Both the position numbers and the translations under genes were made by a program. A stretch of 64,000 nt of DNA from Salipiger bermudensis (GTDB lineage: Bacteria > Pseudomonadota > Alphaproteobacteria > Rhodobacterales > Rhodobacteraceae): contig NZ_JAIUZY010000005.1 in the NCBI RefSeq assembly GCF_020171625.1, positions 124,001 through 188,000 on the forward strand, written 5' to 3'. Shown piece by piece: positions 37,543 to 45,037 of the stretch; the stretch's first letter is position 1; each line of letters opens with the position of its first letter. The notes beneath the pieces are model-generated. The model made no database searches. It was given only the letters and a program-made list of their open reading frames with translations, and had not been told where the DNA came from.

Positions 37543-37594
37543 TCAGTTTTGCCCTATTGCTGAAATGATTATTTCATAACTCTGACAAAACTGA
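37543..37594. promoter_or_regulatory. 52-bp concentric dyad, candidate Lrp/AsnC-type operator
   Basis: TCAGTTTTG (37543-37551) and CAAAACTGA (37586-37594) are perfect complements, and inside them TGAAAT-GATT-ATTTCA (37561-37576) is another perfect dyad. Both share the centre 37568.5. The stretch is AT-rich within GC-rich DNA and lies 5 nt before the lrp-like start and about 87 nt before ior. The nested symmetry suits a dimer-of-dimers or octameric Lrp-family regulator. Confidence 0.6.
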
Positions 37595-37599
37595 ACGCC

Positions 37600-38061
37600 A
37601 TGACACAGTTATCCATCCTCGAATCGCGAATGCTCGCCATCCTGCAATCCGACGCCTCGATCAGCATGAGCGAGCTTGCGCGGCAGACCAACAGTTCGAG
37701 CGCCACCTGCTGGCGCCGCCTGCGCGAGATGGAAGAGGCCGGCGTGGTCAGCGCGCCGGTGCGCCTTGTCGATCCGGCCAAGGTCGGTCGCGGCATGGAT
37801 GCCTTCTGTCAGGTGCGGATGAAGGCGCAGGACGCCGACGCGCGCTCGGCGTTCCAGCGCGCGATGGACCTCGAGCCCGCGATCGTCGAGGTCTACTCGA
37901 TCTCGGGCGACTGGGATTACCTGCTGCATATCGTGGTGAAGGATATCCCCGATCTCGAGAACATCCTGATGACCCGCATCCACGAGCTGGATTGCGTCGC
38001 GACCGCCTCGACCATGTTCGTGCTGCGCCGCGTCAAGCACACCACCCGCATTCCCGTCTGA
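37600..38061 (+). CDS. Lrp/AsnC-family transcriptional regulator
   Basis: A 153-residue regulator with an N-terminal helix-turn-helix (ILQSDASISMSELARQTNSSSATCWRRLREMEEAGVV-type, residues 15-50) and a C-terminal RAM ligand-binding domain (VRMKAQDADARSAFQRAMD, VYSISGDWDYLLHIVV). Family members sense amino acids. Divergent placement from ior suggests control of aryl-pyruvate oxidation by phenylalanine or a related amino acid. It probably also represses itself, as the dyad abuts its start. Confidence 0.9.
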   Translation: MTQLSILESRMLAILQSDASISMSELARQTNSSSATCWRRLREMEEAGVVSAPVRLVDPAKVGRGMDAFCQVRMKAQDADARSAFQRAMDLEPAIVEVYSISGDWDYLLHIVVKDIPDLENILMTRIHELDCVATASTMFVLRRVKHTTRIPV

Positions 38062-38206
38062 GTCCCGAAGCGCGCCGCTCCCGGAGCGCCGCCCTTGCGC
38101 CCATCGGCCTTGGGCGGCTCATCTCATGGGGGATGCTTGGCGGTGGGCGTCGGCAGATCGACCGGGCCGCCTCGGAAGGGGGGATGCCCCCACCTCATCC
38201 AGGCAT

Positions 38207-38230
38207 AAAAAAAGGCCCCGCGCGGGACCT
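38207..38230 (-). terminator. Terminator after tRNA-Ser
   Basis: On the minus strand AGGTCCC-GCGC-GGGGCCT forms a seven-pair stem (one G-T pair) followed by seven Ts (38207-38213 on the plus strand are As). It lies 25 nt after the tRNA-Ser CCA end. Confidence 0.8.
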
Positions 38231-38254
38231 GTTTTCGTATGTGCCAAGTGTAAG

Positions 38255-38344
38255 TGGCGGAGAGGAAGGGATTCGAACCCTCGAGACGGTTTCCCGCCTA
38301 CACACTTTCCAGGCGTGCGCCTTCGACCACTCGGCCACCTCTCC
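38255..38344 (-). tRNA. tRNA-Ser (anticodon GGA)
   Basis: Read on the minus strand: acceptor GGAGAGG pairs with CCTCTCC, discriminator G and encoded CCA (plus-strand 38255-38257). The anticodon stem CACGC/GTGTG encloses CTGGAAA, giving anticodon GGA. The long variable arm and GGTTCGAATCC T-arm fit a class II serine tRNA of 90 nt. Confidence 0.96.
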
Positions 38345-38394
38345 GTCGACCCCTTTAGCGGAACTCGCAACCCCGTTGCAAGGGCAAAACCCAG

Positions 38395-38426
38395 ACAAGA
38401 CAAAGCCCCGGACACCGTCCGGGGCT
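38395..38426 (-). terminator. Terminator after ETF-QO gene
   Basis: AGCCCCGGAC (38404-38413) and GTCCGGGGCT (38417-38426) form a 10-bp stem with a 3-nt loop. On the minus strand the stem is followed by the T-rich CTTTGTCTTGT, a good rho-independent signal 30 nt past the ETF-QO stop. Confidence 0.8.
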
Positions 38427-38455
38427 CTGCCATATGCAACGCGGCGTAGGCGCCG

Positions 38456-40102
38456 TCACATGTTGGGATAGTTCGGGCCGTCGCCGCCCTGCGGGACCGT
38501 CCACTTGATGTTCTGGGCCGGGTCCTTGATGTCGCAGGTCTTGCAGTGCACGCAGTTCTGGAAGTTGATCACGAAGCGCGGCTTGCCCTCGTCCTCGACG
38601 AACTCGTAGACCCCCGCCGGGCAGTAGCGCTGTGACGGGCCGGCATAGCTGGCGTAATCCACCGCCACCGGCACATCCTCGTCCTTGAGACGCAGGTGGC
38701 AGGGCTGGCTTTCCTCGTGGTTGGTGAACGAGAACGACACGTTGGTCAGGCGGTCGAAGCTCAGCTTGCCGTCGGGCTTGGGATAGTCGATCGGCTTGTG
38801 CTGGTTGGCCGGTTCGGTCGCCGCCGCATCGGTCTTGCCGTGGTCCATGGTGCCGAACAGCGAGAAGCCCAACTGGTTGGTCCACATGTCGAGACCGCCC
38901 ATGGCGAGCGAGGCCGTCATGCCCCACTTCGACCACATCGGCTTGACGTTGCGCACCTTCCACAGATCCTTGCCGATGGCGCCCTCGCGCACCTCGGTCT
39001 CGTAGTCGTTCAGCTCGTCCGAGGCACGGCCCGCCTGCAGCGCCTCGTAGGCCGCCTCGGCCGCCGCCTTGCCCGAGAGCATGGCGTTGTGGTTGCCCTT
39101 GATGCGCGGGACGTTGACCATGCCCACCGAGCAGCCCAGCAGCGCCACGCCCGGCGCGACCATCTTCGGCATCGACTGGTAGCCGCCCTCCGAAATCGCC
39201 CGCGCACCGTAGGCCACGCGCTTGCCGCCCTCGAGCAGCGCCGCCACGTGCGGGTGATGCTTGAAGCGCTGGAACTCCATGTAGGGGAACAGGTACGGGT
39301 TCTTGTAGTTCAGGTGCACCACGAAGCCGACATACACCTGGTTGTTGTCGAGGTGGTAGATGAAGGCGCCGCCGCCGGCGTTGCCGCCCAGCGGCCAGCC
39401 CATGGTGTGCTCGACCCGGCCTTCCTTGTGCTTGGCGGGGTCGATCTCCCAGATCTCCTTCATCCCGAGGCCGAACTTCTGCGGCTCCTTGCCGTCGGAG
39501 AGGTTGTACTTGGCGATCACCTCTTTCGACAGCGACCCGCGCACGCCCTCGGAGAGGAACACGTACTTGCCGTGCAGCTCCATGCCCGGCTCGTAGCCCG
39601 GTCCGGCGGTGCCGTCGGGGTTCTTGCCGAACTCGCCGGCCATCACGCCCTTCACCGAGCCATCGTCGCCATAGACCAGCTCCGAGCAGGACATGCCCGG
39701 AAAGATCTCGACCCCGAGCGCCTCGGCCTGCTCCGCCATCCAGCGGCAGACATTGCCCATCGAGACGATGTAGTTGCCCTCGTTCGACATGAACGGCGGC
39801 ATCGGCCAGTGGGGAATGCCCATCTTGCCGCTCTCGCCCAGCACGTAGAACTTGTCCTCGGTAACCGGGACGGTGACAGGCGCGCCCTTCTCCTTCCAGT
39901 CGGGGATCAGCGCGTCGAGACCGCAGGGATCGAGCACCGCGCCGGACAGGATATGGGCGCCGACCTCCGAGCCCTTCTCGAGCACGACGACCTCGAGATC
40001 GGCATCAAGCTGCTTCAGGCGGATTGCCGCAGAGAGGCCGGCAGGCCCCGCCCCAACAATCACCACATCGTATTCCATAGACTCGCGCTCGATCTCGGAC
40101 AT
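38456..40102 (-). CDS. Electron transfer flavoprotein-ubiquinone oxidoreductase
   Basis: A 548-residue membrane-bound flavoprotein that passes electrons from acyl-CoA dehydrogenases via ETF to ubiquinone. The FAD motif VIVGAGPAGLSAAIRL is at residues 14-29, ILSGAVLDP and GEGVRG-like segments follow, and the C-terminal 4Fe-4S ligands are in CPAGVYEF and NCVHCKTCDIKDP. ATG 40102 is preceded by GGAGGG; longer starts upstream are not. Monocistronic, ending in a terminator. Confidence 0.95.
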   Translation of the reverse strand: MSEIERESMEYDVVIVGAGPAGLSAAIRLKQLDADLEVVVLEKGSEVGAHILSGAVLDPCGLDALIPDWKEKGAPVTVPVTEDKFYVLGESGKMGIPHWPMPPFMSNEGNYIVSMGNVCRWMAEQAEALGVEIFPGMSCSELVYGDDGSVKGVMAGEFGKNPDGTAGPGYEPGMELHGKYVFLSEGVRGSLSKEVIAKYNLSDGKEPQKFGLGMKEIWEIDPAKHKEGRVEHTMGWPLGGNAGGGAFIYHLDNNQVYVGFVVHLNYKNPYLFPYMEFQRFKHHPHVAALLEGGKRVAYGARAISEGGYQSMPKMVAPGVALLGCSVGMVNVPRIKGNHNAMLSGKAAAEAAYEALQAGRASDELNDYETEVREGAIGKDLWKVRNVKPMWSKWGMTASLAMGGLDMWTNQLGFSLFGTMDHGKTDAAATEPANQHKPIDYPKPDGKLSFDRLTNVSFSFTNHEESQPCHLRLKDEDVPVAVDYASYAGPSQRYCPAGVYEFVEDEGKPRFVINFQNCVHCKTCDIKDPAQNIKWTVPQGGDGPNYPNM

Positions 40103-40315
40103 GCCGAACCCTCCGCTGGCTGTATTTGAAATTTTCTTTCGCATCGAGGTAGCGCGGCAGTCCGGCAAAGGTCAATAAAAACACCGCGTCGTGACAATCC
40201 GGAACCGCGATTGCCGCCGCTCTACAGGGCGTTTGTCGCAGTTGTTCTGCCCCGCCTGACGGCACCGATCCGCCCGGACGAGGCGCAAAGCGCCGCCGGT
40301 CGGCCGCCTCACCAC

Positions 40316-40346
40316 TTGACTTGGGGGGCCTCAGACACGTTATGTG
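40316..40346 (+). promoter_or_regulatory. Possible greA promoter
   Basis: TTGACT (40316-40321) is a good -35 element; TATGTG (40341-40346) after 19 bp is a weak -10. The 292-base gap between ETF-QO and greA shows no other clear feature. Confidence 0.3.
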
Positions 40347-40394
40347 CCATACTCAGACTGGAATGCACGAACCGTACGTTCAGGAGCCCCCTCC

Positions 40395-40865
40395 TTGGAA
40401 AAGATACTGATCACCCGCGCGGGCTTTACCGCGCTCGAAACCGAATTGAAGACGCTCAAGAGCAAGGAGCGCCCCGCCGTGATCCAGGCGATCGCGGAGG
40501 CGCGCGAACTCGGCGATCTGAAAGAGAATGCCGAGTATCACTCGGCGCGCGAGAAGCAGGGCTTCATCGAAGGCCGGATCAAGGAGATCGAGGCGGTGAT
40601 GAGCCTCGCCGAGGTCATCGACCCGACCAAGCTGAGCGGCTCGGTCAAGTTCGGCGCCACCGTCAAGGTCGTCGACGAGGACACCGACGAAGAGAAGACC
40701 TGGCAGATCGTCGGCGAGCACGAGGCCAATATCGACAAGGGCCTTCTCAACGTCAAATCGCCGATCGCCCGCGCCCTGATCGGCAAGGAGGAGGGCGACA
40801 GCGTCGAAGTGCGCACGCCTGGTGGCGAGAAAAGCTACGAGATCCTCAGCATCGACTACAAGTAA
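40395..40865 (+). CDS. greA: Transcription elongation factor GreA
   Basis: A 156-residue factor that rescues backtracked RNA polymerase by stimulating transcript cleavage. It has the N-terminal coiled coil (LETELKTLKSKERPAVIQAIAEARELGDLKENAEYHSAR-type, with the catalytic Asp-Leu-Lys-Glu-Asn acidic tip) and the C-terminal FKBP-like domain. No ATG fits the family start; TTG 40395, nine bases after AGGAG, gives EKILITRAGF at the N-terminus and is the likely start. Confidence 0.94.
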   Translation: MEKILITRAGFTALETELKTLKSKERPAVIQAIAEARELGDLKENAEYHSAREKQGFIEGRIKEIEAVMSLAEVIDPTKLSGSVKFGATVKVVDEDTDEEKTWQIVGEHEANIDKGLLNVKSPIARALIGKEEGDSVEVRTPGGEKSYEILSIDYK

Positions 40866-40877
40866 GGTCCGCGCCAG

Positions 40878-41888
40878 ATGGCCGACAGCAAAGACAGCCG
40901 CTCAACCCCTCTGGGGATCTACGACCGGCCCCGAGCCCCCGGCATCACCGGCATCGAGATCACGGCGATTGCGCTCAGCCTGGGATGGCTGGTGCTGTCG
41001 GGCGTGTTCTTCCTCTCGTTCGGCGGCGAGGGCACGGAGGGTCTGCGCTTCCTCCTGTCGATGATGGTGATGTTCATGCCGGTGGCGATGATCTGGGTCG
41101 CGGCCACCGCGGCCCGGGCCAGCCGCATCATGCGCGAGGAAAGCGCCCGGCTGCAGTCGGCGATCGACGCGATCCGCAATGCCTATATCTCGCAGGCGCA
41201 GGCCGGACGGAAAGACGCCGGGACCGCCTCGCTCGCCAAGAAGCTCGATGAGCTCGCCGCCGCGCAGCGCAAGACCGAGACCACGCTGGCGCGCTTTGCC
41301 GTGGCGCAGGGCGGGTCCGGCCAGCCGACGCTGGCCCCGGCGCCGCAGCCCGAGCCGCAGGCTGGCGACGACCAGCCCCGGCTGTCGCTCGGCACGCCCG
41401 CCGAGGCGCTGCAGCCGCCGCTGGCCAATGCCGATTTCATCCGCGCGCTGAACTTCCCCGAGACCGCCGAGGACGATGAGGGCTTCGCCGCACTGCGCCG
41501 CGCCCTCAAGGACCGGCAGGCCGCGCAGCTGATCCAGGCGGCGCAGGACGTGCTGACGCTCCTGAGCCAGGACGGCATTTACATGGACGACCTGCGCCCC
41601 GACCTTGCCCGCCCCGAGCTCTGGCGCGCCTTTGCCGAGGGCACCCGCGGCCGCGAGATCGCGGCCATCGGCGGCGTGCGCGACCGGTCCTCCCTGACCC
41701 TGACCACGGCGCGCATGAAGCAGGACCCGATCTTCCGCGACGCGGCGCATCACTTCCTGCGGCTGTTCGACAAGGGGGTGGCCCGTTTCGCGCCCGAGGC
41801 CAGCGATGCCGAGATCACCGAGCTGGCCAATACCCGCTCCTCGCGCGCCTTCATGCTGCTCGGACGGGTCGCGGGCACCTTCGACTGA
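40878..41888 (+). CDS. Hypothetical membrane-associated protein with coiled-coil region
   Basis: A 336-residue protein with two predicted membrane helices near residues 27-50 and 56-80, then a helical, probably coiled-coil part (about 85-150), a Pro/Gln/Ala-rich linker (about 150-180) and a folded C-terminal domain (LNFPETAEDDEGFAALRRALKDRQAAQLIQ onward). It is 12 nt after greA. I do not recognise a family. Confidence 0.75.
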   Translation: MADSKDSRSTPLGIYDRPRAPGITGIEITAIALSLGWLVLSGVFFLSFGGEGTEGLRFLLSMMVMFMPVAMIWVAATAARASRIMREESARLQSAIDAIRNAYISQAQAGRKDAGTASLAKKLDELAAAQRKTETTLARFAVAQGGSGQPTLAPAPQPEPQAGDDQPRLSLGTPAEALQPPLANADFIRALNFPETAEDDEGFAALRRALKDRQAAQLIQAAQDVLTLLSQDGIYMDDLRPDLARPELWRAFAEGTRGREIAAIGGVRDRSSLTLTTARMKQDPIFRDAAHHFLRLFDKGVARFAPEASDAEITELANTRSSRAFMLLGRVAGTFD

Positions 41889-42056
41889 CGCAATGGCGCT
41901 GCGGCGGGGCGCGCGTGCCCCCGCCGCGCCGCTGTCGGACCACCCGGATCCTGCATTCGTGCACAAGCGAGTCTGCGCGCCCTCCGGGGCAGCGCGATTG
42001 CATATCAACGTGCCGTTCGTTAGGTCAGACGTGTTCCCCTAAAACGGAGTCCCGCG

Positions 42057-42761
42057 ATGAACACGGGCGACCTTCGGTCAAGCTATCTCAAAGGTCTGCG
42101 CGACGGGGCGCCGTTCATCCTCGTCATCGCGCCCTTTGCCATGGTGTTCGGCGTGCTCGCGAAGAGCGCCGGGCTCAACGTGATCGAGGCGCTTGCCTTC
42201 TCGGTGGCGGTGATCGCCGGCGCGGCGCAGTTCACCGCGCTTCAGCTGATGCAGGATCAGGCGCCCACGCTGGTGGTGCTGGCCTCGGCGCTGGCGGTGA
42301 ACCTGCGCATGGCGATGTACTCGGCCTCGCTGACGCCCTATCTTGGACACCTGCCGTTGTGGAAGCGCGGCGTGGTGGCGTATTTCCTCGTCGATCAGGC
42401 CTATGCGCTGGGGATCGTGAAATACGAGCGCGAGCCCGACATGACCAATGCCGAGCGCTTCGCCTATTTCATGGGGACGGTCACGCCGATCTGTCCGCTT
42501 TGGTATGGCTTCACCGTGATCGGGGCCGTGGTGGGGGCGCAGATCTCGCTCGAGACCGGGCTCGACTTCGCCATGCCAATCGCCTTCTTCGCGCTGATCG
42601 GCCCGGCGCTGCGCACCGGCGCCCATGGCGCGGCGGCGCTGGTGGCCTCGGTCTCGGCGCTGCTCTTCGCCTTCCTTCCCTACAATCTCGGCCTGCTGGT
42701 CGCGGCGCTGCTCGGCATGATGGCCGGCGCCGAGATCGAACGCCGGAGTGAGGCCGCATGA
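42057..42761 (+). CDS. azlC: AzlC-family amino-acid exporter subunit
   Basis: A 234-residue multi-pass membrane protein. FSVAVIAGAAQFTALQLMQDQAPTLVVLASALAVNLRMAMYSASL near residues 48-93 is the AzlC signature. With AzlD it exports branched-chain amino acids or analogues. Its stop overlaps the azlD start (ATGA), as usual for this pair. Confidence 0.9.
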   Translation: MNTGDLRSSYLKGLRDGAPFILVIAPFAMVFGVLAKSAGLNVIEALAFSVAVIAGAAQFTALQLMQDQAPTLVVLASALAVNLRMAMYSASLTPYLGHLPLWKRGVVAYFLVDQAYALGIVKYEREPDMTNAERFAYFMGTVTPICPLWYGFTVIGAVVGAQISLETGLDFAMPIAFFALIGPALRTGAHGAAALVASVSALLFAFLPYNLGLLVAALLGMMAGAEIERRSEAA

Positions 42762-43084
42762 TCGACCGTACCGAGCTTTGGATTGTCATCATCGGGCTGG
42801 GGCTGGGCAGCTTCGGGCTGCGCTTCGCCTTCCTCGGGCTGGTCGGAGACCGCCCGATTCCGGCCTGGCTGATGCGCCACCTGCGCTACACCGCGGTGTC
42901 GGTCCTGCCGGCGCTGATCGCACCGCTGATCGTCTTCCCGCCCGCCAATGACGGCCAGCCCGAGCCGGTCCGGCTGACCGCGGCGGCGGTGGCGCTCGCC
43001 GTCGGGTTCTATTTCAAGAACCCGCTCCTCGCGATGCTGTTCGGCGCGGTCACGCTGGTCGGCGGGCTTTACTGGTTCGGCTGA
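42758..43084 (+). CDS. azlD: AzlD-family amino-acid exporter small subunit
   Basis: A 108-residue membrane protein with three or four helices. It contains LGSFGLRFAFL and PAWLMRHLRYTAVSVLPALIAPLI, characteristic of AzlD. Partner of the preceding AzlC. Its 3' end overlaps the convergent lipoprotein gene by 16 nt. Confidence 0.9.
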   Translation: MIDRTELWIVIIGLGLGSFGLRFAFLGLVGDRPIPAWLMRHLRYTAVSVLPALIAPLIVFPPANDGQPEPVRLTAAAVALAVGFYFKNPLLAMLFGAVTLVGGLYWFG

Positions 43085-43713
43085 GCGACCGCGCCGAGTT
43101 CCTCGCCATAGGCGGCGATGGCCACCTGCTTGTCGTCGCCATCGGTGTCACGCACCACGCGATCCTCGACGCCCGGTATCCGCGCCAGCTGGTCGGCAAG
43201 CTTGTTCGGGAACCAGGTGCCACTGATGGATTCGAAGCCCGGCAGCTGCTTGAGCACGCCGGACGTGGCCACGGTGCATTGCGACTGCGACACCGCACCG
43301 TAGCTCTGCACCAGGCGCAGTGCCTTCTCGGCGACCTCCGGCGGAACCTCGATTCGCTGCACCCGGACGCGGTAGGTCTCGCGCGCGTGGGCGCCCTCGT
43401 AGACCTCGGCGATTTTCGGCGTGACGCCGTAGATCACGTCATCCGCCTCGACCAGCCAGCTTGCCCGCACCGAGCCCGCGGGATCGAAGATCACCCGCTG
43501 CGACGGCGCGTTGATCATCATGCTCGAATGCGCGCCGGCATCGCTGCGGTTGTTGATCATGGTATAAAGCGTGATCGCGGGCGGCCCGTCATGCCGATAG
43601 GCGACCTTGGCAATCTCGGCCGCGGTGGCGTTGGGCGTGTGGGCGCTAGGCGTGGTGCAGCCGGCAAGCGACAGCGCCGCCAGGCCGGCGAGAATGGCGG
43701 CTCTGAACGTCAT
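43069..43713 (-). CDS. Hypothetical lipoprotein
   Basis: A 214-residue protein with a signal peptide and lipobox LSLAGC (Cys19). The mature part has ITLYTMINNRSDAGAHSSMMINAPSQRVIFDPAGS, possibly a protease-inhibitor-like or structural beta fold, and a C-terminal region with a Cys near residue 145. I recognise no named family. It is convergent with azlD and overlaps it by 16 nt. Confidence 0.75.
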   Translation of the reverse strand: MTFRAAILAGLAALSLAGCTTPSAHTPNATAAEIAKVAYRHDGPPAITLYTMINNRSDAGAHSSMMINAPSQRVIFDPAGSVRASWLVEADDVIYGVTPKIAEVYEGAHARETYRVRVQRIEVPPEVAEKALRLVQSYGAVSQSQCTVATSGVLKQLPGFESISGTWFPNKLADQLARIPGVEDRVVRDTDGDDKQVAIAAYGEELGAVAQPNQ

Positions 43714-43752
43714 CCGAGCGTGCTCCTGAGGTGGTCGTGGGAAAACGGCGCG

Positions 43753-43887
43753 TCAGGCGCCGAAAATCATCAGAATGACGAGGATCGCGAAGATCACGTA
43801 AAGTGTGCGAATGACGAACTTGATGAACCCGTGGAAAGTCTTTTCCTGCGCGGTGATGTCCATGGTTCCCAGCTTGTGCTCAGCCAT
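43753..43887 (-). CDS. aa3-type cytochrome c oxidase small subunit IV
   Basis: Forty-four residues: a short hydrophilic N-terminus (MAEHKLGTMDITAQEKTF) and one C-terminal membrane helix (FVIRTLYVIFAILVILMIF). This is the layout of the bacterial aa3-type oxidase subunit IV. I start at ATG 43887 because upstream codons lack the family sequence. The main oxidase genes are not in the window; a stand-alone gene is normal for this subunit. Confidence 0.8.
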   Translation of the reverse strand: MAEHKLGTMDITAQEKTFHGFIKFVIRTLYVIFAILVILMIFGA

Positions 43888-44004
43888 CTCCAGATCCGTC
43901 CCTGTGGCATTTCTGTTGTCGTTGTGTTGACTAGCGGATTTCCCGGCCCCTGTCACCTGCCCAAAAGCCGCGGTTTGCGGGTATCTTTCGGCACCGCTTT
44001 CGGA

Positions 44005-45033
44005 TCAGACCGCCTGCCAGATCCACGCGCCATCCTCGCGGATCTCGCGCGAGGCGCGGCCCGCGTGCCAGAGATGCAGGCAATGCGCCATCGCTTCGAC
44101 CAGGGCGAGCCCGTACTCGGCCTCTCCGATGCGGCGCTTGAACAGCACCGGAAAGCACGCCGCCGCCGCCTTCGGCTCAGCGAGGTAGCCGTGCAGACGG
44201 TCGAGCGCCGAATGGTGGTTCTCGATCAGCTGCGCCATGCGGAACGGCAACCCTGTGAAAGGCAGCTTGTGTCCGCCCAGCACGAGGTGCTCCGGCCGCG
44301 CCAGCTCTGACAGCCGCTCGCAGGACTCGAGCCACTCCGCCACCGGATCGGCCTCGGGCTCGGTAGCGTAGACGCCGAGATTGGAGCTGATGGTCGAGAG
44401 GATCTGATCCCCGGCCAGAACGAGGTTGTCATCGCACGACCACAGCGTCGCGTGTTCGGGCGCGTGGCCATCGCCGATATGCACGTCCCAGCTCCGCCCG
44501 CCGATCTCGAGCCGGTCGCCCTGTCGGATGCGGGTGAAGCCCAGCGGCATTGGCCAGACGCAATCGCAGAAATTGAACGGTCGCGCCTCGGCGCGCCGGT
44601 CGAACATCTCGGGCTCCATGCCGCAGCGCCGCCAGTACGCCAGCTCCGCGGGCGAAGGCCGGTCCGCCTCGTCAAGCGTCAGCATCCGGGCGAAGAGCCA
44701 GGCGGTGCGGGTTGTCAGCAGCTCGGCCCCGCGTTCCTGAAACCAGCCCGCGAGGCCCACGTGGTCCGGGTGATGATGGGTGACGAGCACCCGGCGCACC
44801 GGCTTTCCCTTCAGCGGCCCGTCCAGCAGCGTCTCCCAGAGCGCGCGGCTGCGGGGCGCGGCAAACCCGGTGTCGATCACCGTCCAGCCGTCGCCGTCGT
44901 CGAGCGCGTAGACATTGACGTGATCGAGCGCCATCGGCAGCGGCATCCGCATCCACAGTACGCCCTCGGCGACCTCAATGGCGGTGCCTGGCTCGGGCGG
45001 CGCCTCGAACGGATATCGGATGCCGGTGGTCAT
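44005..45033 (-). CDS. MBL-fold metallo-hydrolase
   Basis: A 342-residue beta-lactamase-fold hydrolase. The zinc motif HHHPDH is at residues 86-91, followed by IGDGHAPEHATLW and LAGDQILSTIS. A C-terminal helical extension (about 270-342) includes RRIGEAEYGLALVEAMAHCLHL. Substrate unknown; related proteins act on thioesters or glutathione conjugates. It lies 4 nt after the acyl-CoA dehydrogenase gene, so it may process its product. Confidence 0.85.
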   Translation of the reverse strand: MTTGIRYPFEAPPEPGTAIEVAEGVLWMRMPLPMALDHVNVYALDDGDGWTVIDTGFAAPRSRALWETLLDGPLKGKPVRRVLVTHHHPDHVGLAGWFQERGAELLTTRTAWLFARMLTLDEADRPSPAELAYWRRCGMEPEMFDRRAEARPFNFCDCVWPMPLGFTRIRQGDRLEIGGRSWDVHIGDGHAPEHATLWSCDDNLVLAGDQILSTISSNLGVYATEPEADPVAEWLESCERLSELARPEHLVLGGHKLPFTGLPFRMAQLIENHHSALDRLHGYLAEPKAAAACFPVLFKRRIGEAEYGLALVEAMAHCLHLWHAGRASREIREDGAWIWQAV

Positions 45034-45037
45034 CGGC

